Assembly: GCA_037962975.1 (NCBI GenBank) | Contig: CM075669.1 | Location: 108,392,501-108,456,500 of the forward strand | Source: Clitoria ternatea | Taxonomy: Eukaryota; Streptophyta; Magnoliopsida; Fabales; Fabaceae | Reading direction: 5' to 3' | DNA: 64,000 nucleotides | Shown: piece by piece, positions 1 to 10,663 of the stretch | Layout: each line of letters opens with the position of its first letter | How positions within the stretch are numbered: the first letter of the stretch is position 1 | The notes under the pieces: model-generated | Seen by the model: only the letters and a program-made list of their open reading frames with translations | Database searches by the model: none | Told to the model about the DNA's origin: nothing | Made by a program: the position numbers and the translations under genes

Positions 1-420
1 CACGGTTAAAAAATGGAAATTTTTAGGCTAGAAAATAAAACATATGCAAAACTTATTACTTATTATTTTTTTATTATTTTTTTATTTTTTTTTATTATTT
101 TATTAATAATAGCATACTTTATTAAAAATAACCTGGAAATAAAAAAAACTTGGGAATGAAAAGAAACTTGCTGGAAGAAGAAATGAAACTACATAATAAC
201 AACTACAAAGAAAAGTAAAGAAAAGAAAAGAACATAATAATCTGGAAAAGAAACTAACCCGGAAATGGAAAAACTTGGAAATGAAAAGAAACTTGCCGGA
301 AATGAAAAAAAACTTGCTGGAAGAAGAAATGCAACAGAGAAGAAGAAGAGGAGAAACGAATGGCTTCCCAAGACTTGATTGCCTTCAATGAAGAATCCCC
401 CTTGAATGAATGCTCATGGT

Positions 421-432
421 GCCTATTTATAG
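421..432 (-). promoter_or_regulatory. TATA box of a minus-strand LTR
   Basis: The minus strand reads CTATAAATAGGC, a plant TATA box of the kind found in LTR promoters. The predicted transcript would run leftwards into the pyrimidine-rich leader at 400-180. No gene follows within the window. Confidence 0.45.
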
Positions 433-501
433 GAATGCAAAAGCAGCCATTGCCATAAAAATTTTGTAATGGAAGGTGCACTCTCCAATTAACAAGTCCA
501 T

Positions 502-610
502 GGTGCTCCATTATCAACTTAAGTGCTCCATTATGATCTTTAGTGCCCCATTATGATGCTTTAGTGCTCCATTATGATCCTTAGTGCTCCATTATGATCT
601 TTAGTGCCTT
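502..610. repeat. about 20-bp tandem repeat, 5 copies
   Basis: Units of the form AGTGCTCCATTATGATCTTT recur at about 502, 522, 542, 563 and 583, with a partial unit at 603. The spacing is 19-21 bp. The array lies upstream, on the minus strand, of the TATA box at 421-432, so it is an LTR U3 repeat candidate. Confidence 0.7.
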
Positions 611-677
611 ACCCACCATCACAAACTTGCTCGTGCATTTGAGGGTTGATGCGTGCCAAATTTGAAAAAGAGTCCAA

Positions 678-1062
678 CATGAAAGTTGTAGATCTTTCTC
701 TTAGCTTTAATTTGATATATGGCACAAAAATTTTCATCAAGAAACGAGGGAGATATGGCCCATCTATGAAAACTGCTCCAGAGTGTGACGAAAATACCTT
801 TGCATGTAAAATAAATTCACTGGGCAAAATGGGTAGAGAATTAGCTTTTGTGCCCTTCATGAAGTTTGTAGATCTTTCTCTTAGCTTTAATTTGATATAT
901 GGCACAAAAATTTTCATTAAGAAACGAGGGAGATATGGCCCATCTATGAAAACTGCTCCAGAGTGTGACGGAAATACATTTGCAAGCAAAATAAATTCAC
1001 TGGGCAAAATGGGTGGAGAATTAGCTTTTGTGGCCTTCATGAAGTTTGTAGATCTCTTTGAT
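678..1062. repeat. 180-bp tandem duplication
   Basis: Two units of exactly 180 bp (678-857 and 858-1037) and a short third start (1038-1062) begin at CATGAA.TTTGTAGATCT. They differ at only a handful of bases. Both strands stay open through the repeat (142-143 codons), because 180 is a multiple of three. I see no protein family in either translation and treat these open frames as by-products. Confidence 0.8.
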
Positions 1063-1370
1063 ATGGAGCCATAGAAAAAAGAATGGGGTCATTTCAGTAT
1101 CATATGAGCGAGATATGAATTTTTACTTAAAGATGTGCAGAGCAGTCATGAAACTGGAGCAAGTCCAGGAAGATTATTAAAACTGTACCAATTGGTAAGG
1201 ATTCAGCCTTCAAGGTCTTCACAAAAGTCGTAGACAATTTTGTTACGAAAATTTAGAGACCGGGTTTGCGCAAATCAAAGATCGTATGAAGGAGTTATGA
1301 ATTTTCAAATGAACCATGCGCATAAAAGGATGGAACTGTACCAATTGGCCGGACAAAAAGAGGTGTTCAC

Positions 1371-1433
1371 AATCAATATCAAATACATAGAGCTCATTTG
1401 AGTGTTTCTTTCTTTTCCTTTGCATTCTGTGCC
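1371..1433 (+). repeat. remnant of gypsy 5' LTR
   Basis: The 63 bp from AATCAATATCAAATACATAG to TGTGCCA match the end of the 3' LTR (6716-6778) nearly exactly. Sequence left of 1371 has no match to the 3' LTR, so only the U5 end survives. Confidence 0.85.
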
Positions 1434-1437
1434 ATTT

Positions 1438-1450
1438 TGGTAATCAGAGC
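1438..1450 (+). other. primer binding site (initiator-Met tRNA type)
   Basis: TGGTAATCAGAGC lies 4 bases after the LTR end. The usual plant initiator tRNA-Met binding site in LTR elements is TGGTATCAGAGC. This copy has one extra A, which would weaken priming. Confidence 0.7.
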
Positions 1451-2242
1451 AAGGTTCCCAGAACTTGCTGCGCCTTAGGTTGAGTTAGAGAGAGCGGAAA
1501 CAGTGAGTGGGTAGTTGTTCCCTCACCGGAAAAATTTGGGTCACCACAAAACGCCCTTTTCCAGTCTGTTTTTGACAAAACCGCCACCGCAGAAGTGTCC
1601 GAAAGGTCCCAAAACCTTGGGATACTAAGTTTCATGTAAAACGGAACTCATTTGAGGTTAGAACAGCCTCGCCGGAAAATCGGGCTTCGCTGGAAAATCC
1701 AGAGGCTGAAGACGATACTTTTAACACCGGTTTTATAACCGTTGTTAAAAGTCTGAACAGCCGCTGTTAAAAGTTTGGACTTTCTACAGCAGTTTTTCTG
1801 TCAAGCTGCTGTTAAAAGTATCCTCCACCACATCCTGCCACGTGTCCCTTTGACCAGGTTTGACCAGATACTCTTTTTTATTACACATTAGCCCCTTATA
1901 TTTCTATATATTTCATTGTAGCCCATAACCTTTCCAAATTACACATTGACCCCTGTAGTTTCAATAATTCTCTTTTTACCCCTAAACATTTTGAAATTAC
2001 AAATTTACCCTTATCCATCTAAAATTACCATTTTGCCCCATCCTTCCCAAAATTACAGACTTACCCCTATCCATCTAAAATTACCATTTTACCCTTAAGT
2101 CTTCCAAATTTCTTATTTTCCCTTTTTCATTTTCAGAATTACCTTTTTACCCTTAAAAATTATCTTTTCACCTTACCTTCTTAAAATCTCCTATAATCCT
2201 TATTCCTAAAAAAAACAAAAAAAACAAAAAAAATAATACAAA
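1451..2242 (+). other. gypsy untranslated leader
   Basis: No gene is seen. The leader holds two hairpin-forming repeats around TGTTAAAAGT (about 1717-1818) and C/T-rich sequence. A roughly 62-bp near-duplicate lies at about 1985-2095, in which CCATCTAAAATTACCATTTT recurs. Gag starts at 2243. Confidence 0.6.
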
Positions 2243-3230
2243 ATGCCACCAAGAAGAAATGTTCCTGAGAATGAAATGGAAGAGCTTAGAAGACTAATCC
2301 AACAACTCCAAACCACTGTTGCCATGCAACAAGCACAATTGGAGGAGCAAGGGAGACGATTGGATGGAGAATCTGATGCTAGTGATTCCTCTTCCAGCAC
2401 CAGCCGTCAACCACAACGACAACAATTCTGGAGTGACAACATAAGAGTGGATATTCCTGATTTTGAAGGTAAACTTCAACCCGATGAGTTTGTTGACTGG
2501 TTGCAAACCATTGAGTGAATATTTGAGTTGAAGGAAGTTCCTGATGCTCAAAAAGTCAAAATTGTCGCGATAAAGCTCAAAAAACACGCCTCCATATGGT
2601 GGGAGAATCTTAAGAAAAGGCGTGAACGGAAAGGAAAAAGCAAGATCAAATCTTGGGATAAGATGCGTCGCAAGTTAACACGTAAGTTTTTACCTGACCA
2701 TTATTACCAAGATAATTTTATTCAATTACATAACTTGCGACAGAAATCTCTTTCCGTGGAAGAGTACACCAGGGAATTTGAAAAACTCATGATGAAATGT
2801 GATATCCAAGAAAAAGATGAACAAACCATGGCCCGATATCTTGGAGGATTAAATGTAGACATTGCCAATCTAGTCCAGCTGCAACAATACTGGACTTTAG
2901 AAGATGTAATTCGTCTCTCTGTCAGAATAGAGAAACAACTCTCCAAGAAACCGCAACCCTCTTCCTCCCGAAATCTTTTCTACACACAAAAAACACAAAC
3001 CACACCACCATACACCACAAACAAGACCCAAACACAAACCACTCATCCATACACCTCAAATAAATCCCAACCGGCCAAACCCTCCAGAGACAACCCCCCA
3101 GGACCTCCATCAAAATCCAAAACATCTTTCCAATGTTTCAAATGCAAAGGTTTCGGACATATAGCCTCAGACTGCCCAAACCGGAGAATCATCACCATCC
3201 TTGAAGGAGAAGCATATGAGCTTTCTGATG
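2243..3230 (+). pseudogene. gag: gypsy gag (capsid and nucleocapsid), broken
   Basis: This is the gag part of a continuous gag-pol frame. Gag would form the cytoplasmic particle that packages element RNA. The N-terminus is Gln- and Ser-rich. A capsid-like retrotransposon gag region follows (about 2420-2930, with motifs WWENLK and FLPDHYYQDN). Next comes a Thr/Pro/Lys-rich linker, then one CCHC zinc knuckle (C-x2-C-x4-H-x4-C, CFKCKGFGHIASDC) near 3133-3175. A TGA at 2516-2518 interrupts it in frame. The next ATG is at 2528, but that start would lose about 95 residues. The start at 2243 is the first ATG after the leader, in good context, and reads straight into the gag domain. Confidence 0.85.
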
Positions 3231-6200
3231 AAGAACCTGGAGAAGAAGTTATAGCAGCCGTGTATGATGATCAAGACACGCCCGCAGATCATGGAGAATT
3301 GCTAGTTGTCAGGCGAAGTCTACACACGGCGCAGGTTAAAGAAGAACCTTGGCTGAGGCACAACATCTTCCACACCCAATGCACTACTCAAGGTAAAGTA
3401 TATGATGTCATCATAGACAGTGGAAGCTGTGAAAATGTTGTCTCTAATTATATGGTGGACAAGCTCAAATTGCCGACATAGACTCATCCACATCCCTATA
3501 AGTTACAATGGCTTAACAAGGGAAATGAAGTCAAGGTTTCTAAACAATGCCTTGTATCATTCTCGATCGGGCAAAAATACAAAGATGATGTCTGGTGTGA
3601 TGTCATTCCGATGGATGCATGCCACCTCCTCTTAGGAAGACCATGGCAGTATGACAGACGAGCACAATATGATGGTTATGCCAATACCTATTCCTTTACT
3701 AAAGATGAAGTCAAAGTCAAACTAACTCCACTGTTACCAAGTGAATCAAGTTGTGGTGAAAAGAAAACAACTCCAATGGTATCTTTAGTTATTAAAATAA
3801 CTAAAGGTGAGGCAAGTCATATGGGATTCTTACTATTGGTTGAACAAAATTGTGGAACAAATCTACCACTAGAAATTGTTCGACTTCTTTCAGAATTCCC
3901 AGATGTTGCTCCAAAGGAAATTCCTTCGGGACTACCACCCATGCGCGATATTCAACATGCCATAGACTTTGTTCCAGGAGCAGTTATTCCAAATAAACCT
4001 GCCTACCGCATGAACCCCCATGAACATGCAGAAGTGTGAAAACAGGTTGAAAGCTTATTGAAAAAGGGGTTAATTCAGGAAAGTGTCAGTCCTTGCGCTG
4101 TTCCGGTGATATTAGTCCCTAAAAAGGATAGAACATGGAGAATGTGCATGGATAGTCGAGCAGTCAACAAAATCACTATCAAGTATCGATTTTCGATACC
4201 TCGACTTGATGACATGTTGGATCAGTTGCATGGTGCTACTATCTTCTCCAAGATTGATCTACGCAGTGGATACAATCAGATTAGGATCCGTCCAGGAGAT
4301 GAATGGAAGACTGCCTTTAAGACTCGAGATGGACTTTACGAGTGGACGGTCATGCCTTTTGGGCTTTCTAATGCCCCAAGCACCTTTATGCACCTCATGA
4401 ACCAGGTACTTCGCTCATTCATTGACAAATTTGTAGTAGTATACTTTGATGATATCCTAATCTACAGCAAAAGTAAAGAAGTACATCTAGGGCATATACA
4501 GAAGGTTTTAGAAGTTCTTCAAGAGCAAAACCTCTACGTCAACCTGGAGAAATGTTCTTTCCTAACCGAAGAAGTGATTTTTCTTGGGTACATTGTTACT
4601 GCTGAGGGTATCAAGGTAGATCTAAGAAAAGTCGAGGCAATTCAATCCTGGCCTACTCCTCAGTCTATCCATGATGTCCGAAGTTTCCACGGCTTAGCTT
4701 CTTTTTATCGCCGTTTCATCAAGAATTTCAGCACCATAGCAGTAGCCCTCACTGACTGCATTAAAGGCGATAAATTTCAATGGACAGAACTAGCACAGAA
4801 AAGCTTTGATCAGCTAAAAGAACACCTAACTCAGACACCCGTATTAGCACTTCCAAACTTTGACCAGGTATTTGAAGTCAATTGCGATGCTTCTAACATT
4901 GGTATTGGTGCAGTGCTCAGCCAGGAAGGACGACCAATTGCTTTCTTCAGTGAGAAGTTAAATGATGTAAAGCTTAAATACTCCACGTACGATAAGGAAT
5001 TCTATGCCATTGTACGTGCACTACAACATTGGAGTCATTACCTACTTCCAAAAGAATTCATTCTTTATTCGGACCATGAAGCCCTCAAATATCTCAATTC
5101 TCAACAAAAGGTCAGCCGCCGGCATGTAGCATGGATCGAATTCCTACAAGCTTATTCAATTCTGATCAAACACAAGGCAGGACGCCATAACTTCGTCACT
5201 GATGCACTCAGTCGCCGCCAAGTCTTACTTTCCACACTGCAAGTGAAGGTTATTGGTTTTGAGACACTCGCTGAATTGTACCAAGATGACCCAGATTTTA
5301 GTGTTTTTTGGAAATCAACTGAAGGTCAACATTTTCAGCGTTACCATCGACATCAAGGGTTCTTATTTAAGGACAATGTCTTATGTGTCCCACGCTGTTC
5401 CTTAAGAGAATCCATCATCTGGGAAGCTCATAATGGAGGATTAGCAGGCCACTTTGGTCGAGACAAGACTGTTTCACTCATCAAAGAGAACTTTTACTGG
5501 CCCAAGCTTGAAAAAGATGTCAACCGACATATTCAGCGTTGCAGGACTTGTCACCTTGCCAAATCCACTATTCAAAACACCGGACTATACATGCCCTTAC
5601 CAGTACCAATTGCTCCATGGGAAGATGTCAGCATGGACTTTATTCTTGGACTACCAAAAACTCAAAGGCAAAAGGATTCCATTATGGTAGTTGTGGATCG
5701 ATTCTCAAAAATGGCTCATTTTGTCCCTTGTCAAAAGACTAATGATGCTGTCCACATCGCTGACTTGTACTTTTGAGAGATTGTCCAGCTGCATGGGATT
5801 CCAAGAACCATCACCTCTGATCGGGATGTCAAATTTTTAAGCCATTTTTGGAGAACCTTATGGAAAAAGATGGGCACCAAGTTGCAGTTCAGTAGTGCCA
5901 GTCATCCCCAAACGGATGGACAAACAGAAGCGATCAACAGAATATTGGGCAACTTGTTACGAAGCTTTGTTGGCGATAATATTCGCCAATGGGACCTCAT
6001 CATTAGCCAAGCCGAGTTTGCTTACAACAACTCATTTAATCAGGCTACTGGAAGGTGTCCATTTGAAGTTGTATATGGTGCGCGACCTCTTAGTCCCTTG
6101 GACATGGTTCCAGATTCTACAAAAAAACCAATTTAGTGCTGACGCTGACCAGAGAGCCAAGGAAATTAAGAAACTTCATGAGCAAGTTCGAGCAAGGATC

Positions 6201-6512
6201 GAAAGTCAAAATTTGAAGTATAAAGCCCGAAAAGACAAGCATCGAAAGGAGCAAAGTTTCAAGGAAGGAGATTTGGTATGGATTCACCTTTGAAAGGAAA
6301 GGTTTCCAAAACAACCTAATTCCAAGTTATCCCCAAGAGCTGATGGCCCGTTCAAAGTCATTCAAAAGATCAATGACAACGCCTATAAGATCGAATTTCC
6401 AGGATCATATGGAGTATCAGCCACATTCAATGTTGCAGATCTATCACCCTTCTTTGATGAAGAAAATAATTTAAGCCTCGAGGACGAGTCTTCTCCAACC
6501 CAGGGAGAATGA
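3231..6512 (+). pseudogene. pol: gypsy pol: protease, RT, RNase H, integrase (broken)
   Basis: This continues the gag frame. The protease has IIDSGS (about 3411-3428). RT has the catalytic motif YFDD (4442-4453) and WRMCMDSRAVN upstream. RNase H has CDASNIGIGAVLSQ (near 4885) and YSDHEALKYL. The integrase has an HHCC zinc region (about 5430-5565), first Asp in SMDFILG (about 5632), second in TSDRDVKF (about 5815) and Glu in TDGQTEAINR (about 5930). A GPF module then ends in NVADLSPFF. In-frame stops lie at 3479, 4037 and 5774. A frameshift lies in an A-run near 6119-6126, followed by a TGA at 6291. The frame ends with TGA at 6510-6512. The domain order RT-RNaseH-integrase defines Ty3/gypsy. 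The enzymes would copy RNA to DNA and integrate it, but this copy cannot make a full protein. Confidence 0.9.
6497..6509 (+). other. gypsy polypurine tract
   Basis: The purine-rich stretch CAGGGAGAA (6501-6509) sits directly before the 3' LTR start TGATATGG. This is the expected position of the plus-strand primer. The tract is also the last coding triplets of pol. Confidence 0.7.
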
Positions 6513-6778
6513 TATGGAACAAAAAGCCATAACCAACTCACACCCACTCCCATTCACATCCCACTAATCTCAACCACCCCACTTTGCCCATTCCACTACA
6601 CTTTGCCCATTCCTCTCATTTGCAATAATTCATCTTATCATTGTTATTATTTTAAGTATTTATGTAATCCTAGAGCACTATAAATAGGTGCCTTGTAATC
6701 TCTCAAATGCATTCAATCAATATCAAATACATAGAGCTCATTTGAGTGTTTTTTTCTTTTCCTTTGCATTCTGTGCCA
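6510..6778 (+). repeat. gypsy 3' LTR (269 bp)
   Basis: It starts TGATATGGAAC and ends TTCTGTGCCA. A TATA box, CTATAAATAGG, lies at 6678-6688 and would start transcription about 70 bp before the LTR end. The right boundary is fixed by its match to the 5' remnant ending at 1433. The pol stop codon is made by the first three LTR bases. Confidence 0.85.
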
Positions 6779-9700
6779 ATTAGGTTTTGTATTCATTTTA
6801 GCCAATTCTTCACTCTCTGGCTCCTGGATCATTGATACAGGAGCCACTGTACATGTTTGTAATGACATGAATTTTTTCATACTCAAAATCATTCGACCTG
6901 TGTTCCTAAAGTTGCCTGATGGTAATAAGGTTGAAGCCACCACTGCTGGCACTGTTTTCTTTACTAAATCCTTGTACCTAACTGATGTATTGTTTGTTCT
7001 TTCTTTTCATTTCAACTTAATTTCAATCTCTAAACTTACACAAACCTTGTCTTATAAATTAATTTTTTCCATGACACATTGTCAGATCTAAGATTCCCAT
7101 ACCTTGAAGATGATTGGTGTAGCTGATCTGCAATATGACCTTTATGTGATGAAATTTCTCTCAGAGTTGGGCTAACACTTTTCACTCATATAATCCTAAT
7201 TCTTGGCATCTCAGGTTTGGTCACCCCTTTCATAAGAAATTGCAACAATTAAGACAAATATATCCCTCTATCAATTATAATAAATCCAATAATCCTTGTG
7301 ATCCTTGTTACTTTGGAAAGCAGAAACGATTACCCTTCACAAATATCAATCCTATAACTACTGATCTTTTTGAAATTATGCATATTGACATTTGGGGCCC
7401 TTTGGCTATACCTTCTATTTTTGGCCATTGATATTTCCTTACTGTTGTGGATAATACAGGTAGATTTACTTGGCTTTATTTCATGAAATCTAAATCTAGA
7501 ACTAGTACTTTAGTTCAACAATTTGTGCAACTCATTGAGACTCAATTTCATAAACAAGTCAAGATCATTAGAACAAAAAATGGTAATGACTTTTTAATGA
7601 AACAATGACATGCTTTGAAAGGGACCATACACCAAACATCTTGTGTGGAGACCCCTCAACAAATGGCATTGTAGAGAGGAAACACCAACACATATTAGGC
7701 ATGACTCAGACTTTAATGTTTCAGTCACATGTTCCTAAATTCTTCTGGAACCATGCAGTAGCTCATGCTGTTTATTTAATAAATAGGTTACCTACAAAGT
7801 TTTTGAAAAATAAATCACCTTATATAGGTTTTACACCAAGGAAAATTACATAACATTTCACATTTAAAGGTTTTTGGTTGTTTAACTTTTGCATCCATAC
7901 TTGTTTCAAATAGAACTAAGCTTGATCCAAGGGCAAAGAAATATGTTTTCCTTGGATTCAATCCTAGTACCAAGGGTTACCTGCTCTATGATTTGAAAAT
8001 TGAGGAGTTATTTGTTTCCAGACATGTTTAGTTTCATGAAAATGTATTTCCTATGTTTCCATCCCCTTTTACATCACAAAATCTTCATTCATCTAAGCCT
8101 TTGTATGATCCACTTATTTCTTATGATGATGATACACCTTTTCTTCACATACCTCAAACTAATCACCCACCTGAAGCCCTTCCTCCTACCCCTTCCCCAA
8201 CTGCTACTCCTTCACATCATCACTTATCACCTGAATCTCAACCACCAAAACCTATCAATCACCCTAGAAGGTCCAACAGAGAGAGACGCGCCCTATATTA
8301 CCTTCAGGATTTTCATCACACATTGGCAACTTTAGGTAACTCACCAGTACATCAATCTCCCAGGTATCCCTTGTCCTCTGATATTTCTTTTCATACTTTG
8401 AATTCTTCTCACAAAATTTTTTCTTTAGCACTGTCTTTTATTCATGACCCTGCATCTTATTCTGAAGCTATTAAAGAGGTTTGTTGGAAAAATGCTATTA
8501 ATGCTGAGTTGCAGACTCTGAAGGCTCATCAAACTTGATAACTTACTCAACTTTCTACAAGACAGAAACTCATTCAATACAAATGGGTGTTTAAGGTCAA
8601 ACTTAAAGCAGATGGTTCCATTAAAAAGCATAAGGCTAAGCTTGTTGCCAAAGGCTTCACACAGACTAAAGGCATTGATTTTCTGGAAATCTTCAGTCCT
8701 GTGGTTAAAATGACCACCATTCGGCTCTTATTATCCATTGCATTTGTTCAAAGTTGGCATCTTCATCAACTAAACATTAACATTGCTTTTCTTCATGGCT
8801 CTTTAAATGAGGATGTCTATATAAAGCCCCCACCAGGATTGTCCCTACCTACACCTAACTTAGTCTACAAGCATACTAAGTCTATATATGGACTCAAGCA
8901 AGCTAGCAGATAATGGAATATCAAGCTTACTGAAGTCCTTATTTCTTCTAGCTATACTCAATCCAAATCTAACTATTCTTTCTTTACCAAGAATACTTCC
9001 AAGTGTTTCACTACTATTCTAACCTATGTGAATGATATTGTTCTTGTAGGCCAGGATTTAGATGAGATCACTCACATGAAGCTGTTGTTACATAGCAGAT
9101 TTGACATCAAAGATCTTGGCACCTTGAAGTTCTTCCTCGGCTTTGAAGTAGCCAGGTCCCAATTGGCATCTTGTTATACCAGAGGAAATATACACTAGAT
9201 CTCCTTCAGGAGATTGGTCTCCTTACCTTCAAACCAAGTGTTGCATGGATTCTTCTTCCAAACTTGGTCTTCACTCAGGCGCCCCTTTCCTCATCCTACA
9301 TCATATAAAAAAACTGATTGGCAAGCTTGTTTATCTCACCAATACTAGACCAGATTTATCTTTTTCAATGTTTCTTGCTCAACCCATTTCTTCTCATTAT
9401 TAGACTACCCTCAAGGTCCTCCAATATGTCAAACACTCTCCTGCCAAAACTCTCTTCTTTCCCTCTACCTCTGATCTCAAATTAACTAGTTACTTAGATC
9501 TGATTTGGCCTCTTGCTCGGATAGTCGTAGATCAGTCACTAGATTCTGTTTTTTCTTGGGCCAATCACTCATTTCCTAGAAAACCAAGAAACCACATACC
9601 ATTTCCTGGTCTTCATCTGAGGTCGAGTATCATGCTCTTGCCTAAGCCACATGTGAGGCTCAATGGCTTGTTTCCTTACTCAATGATTTTGCTATTCCTC

Positions 9701-9955
9701 ACTCCTTTCCCATCATTTTGTTTTGTGATAACCAATCAGCAAGGCATATAGCTTTTAATCTCATTTTCCATGAGCGTACCAAGCATATTGAGCTAGACTA
9801 TCACACTATAAGGGATCAAGTACTGGCTGGCAGAATTCACCTTCTTCCCCGGACCTTCTAAGAGCCGTTAGTTGATGTTCTTACCAAGCCTCTTGTAGCC
9901 TTTCTCATTTCCAAGATTGGAATGCATGGCATACGCATTTCAGCTTGAGGGAGAC
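6779..9955 (+). pseudogene. pol: Ty1/copia pol, heavily decayed and 5'-truncated
   Basis: Copia-order pol domains are spread over all three frames. Protease (SWIIDTGATVHVCND) is near 6828. A GAG-pre-integrase His/Cys region (LRFGHPFHKKL, CDPCYFGKQKRLPF) lies at about 7205-7335. The integrase core has HIDIWGP near 7383 and GIVERKHQHI near 7664. RT (WVFKVKLKADG, KGFTQTKGIDF, YGLKQ) spans about 8583-9160. An RNase H tail (EYHALA, CDNQSARHIA) runs to about 9945. The active-site motif reads YVND at 9025-9036 where copia RTs have YVDD. Many stops and frameshifts are present. Gag and the 5' LTR are missing, because the element is cut at the end of the gypsy LTR (6778/6779). Integrase before RT marks it as Ty1/copia. 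Confidence 0.88.
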
Positions 9956-10211
9956 TGTTAATATGTATTTATTATGCTCATTAATTAGTGATTTGTTAGT
10001 GTTTAGTTAGAGCTTGTTAGGATTAGTTAGTTAGTTACTTTCCTAACTTATATATAAACTCTTTGTATTGCTCTTTTTCATTTTTGTTGAAGGAGCCATC
10101 ACATTTCCAATTCTTCTTTTCTCTCGGTTCTCTTTCTCATCTCAGTTTCATTATTCTCTTCTCTGACTTTCTCTGCTTTTCTCTTTTGTTTCCTAGTTAT
10201 TGGCCATGACA
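9956..10211 (+). repeat. copia 3' LTR
   Basis: A polypurine tract (TTGAGGGAGA, 9945-9954) directly precedes TGTTAATATG at 9956, the LTR start. A TATA box TATATAAA lies near 10050-10057, followed by C/T-rich sequence. The right end near GGCCATGACA (about 10211) is a guess, because no second LTR copy is present to fix it. Confidence 0.65.
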
Positions 10212-10663
10212 GATTCAAGGTGCTGAAAGAGCAAAGTCACGTGGTTCATTCAAGCATATTGAGAGCTTTGACATTTGGAGAGTTTGTAAAAAGCATTTAA
10301 GAAAAAGACACTAAAATGCCTTGGAAAGATTAGAAATACATATGGAATGCAAGAGTTACTCATAATAGCTTCAAAATATATCAACATTTACCTCGTTCAA
10401 ATTTAAGTTAAACCACGCTCCAAGTGCTTTGCCCAAGTTAAATGGCTCTATCAGTACAGAAGTTTGCCAAAAGAAAACGACGCAACAAAACTTATTGAGT
10501 TGGTCAAAGACCATTATTGTTTTTGCCAAACTTTTGTTTCGTTTATTAGCAGGGAGAGAGGGAGTCTTGTACAATCGCGAATCACTTGCAAAGGGAGAGT
10601 CATGTACATCATGCACAGCAAGGATCAGGTTTAAGAACCCTTCCGTTTGGTGCTTCTGTGATC
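10212..10663. other. spacer with the 3' UTR of the carbonic anhydrase gene
   Basis: No coding region is seen. The right part is the 3' UTR of the minus-strand gene ending at 10664. Open frames here on either strand partly overlap its last exon and are by-products. Confidence 0.6.
10542..10547 (-). terminator. poly(A) signal AATAAA
   Basis: The minus strand reads AATAAA about 117 bases downstream of the carbonic anhydrase stop codon. That is a usual distance for a plant 3' end. Confidence 0.5.

Larger units (their letters stand above)
1..1370 (-). repeat. LTR-like retrotransposon fragment, minus strand
   Basis: No recognisable protein is encoded here. Read on the minus strand the region looks like part of an LTR and its adjoining non-coding sequence. 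It has a good TATA box (minus CTATAAATAGGC at 421-432), then a pyrimidine-rich stretch and an A/T-rich tail down to position 1. It also holds a 20-bp tandem array and a 180-bp tandem duplication. The sequence AACTGTACCAATTGG occurs near both 1182 and 1333. The fragment ends abruptly at about 1370, where it joins the tail of the LTR of the next gypsy element. The orientation and LTR identity are inferred. Confidence 0.5.
1371..6778 (+). mobile_element. Ty3/gypsy LTR retrotransposon, 5' LTR truncated
   Basis: The order is a 5' LTR tail (1371-1433), a primer binding site, a long leader, one gag-pol frame, a polypurine tract and a complete 3' LTR (6510-6778). The last 63 bp of the two LTRs match closely. 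The expected remaining 205 bp of 5' LTR is replaced by unrelated sequence, so the left end is broken. The gag-pol frame carries five in-frame stops and one frameshift, so the copy is dead. Gag and pol lie in one frame, and the integrase ends in a GPF-type module. No chromodomain follows it. Placement near the chromoviruses is a family-level inference. Confidence 0.9.

Noticed and set aside
646..1074. 142-codon open frames on both strands
   Set aside because: They are explained by the 180-bp tandem repeat in an LTR-like region. Neither translation resembles a protein family.
8000..8538. Two overlapping Pro/Ser- and Leu-rich frames
   Set aside because: The region is the linker between integrase and RT of the copia remnant. 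One frame is its decayed coding frame (HPRRSNRERR) and the other is a shadow.
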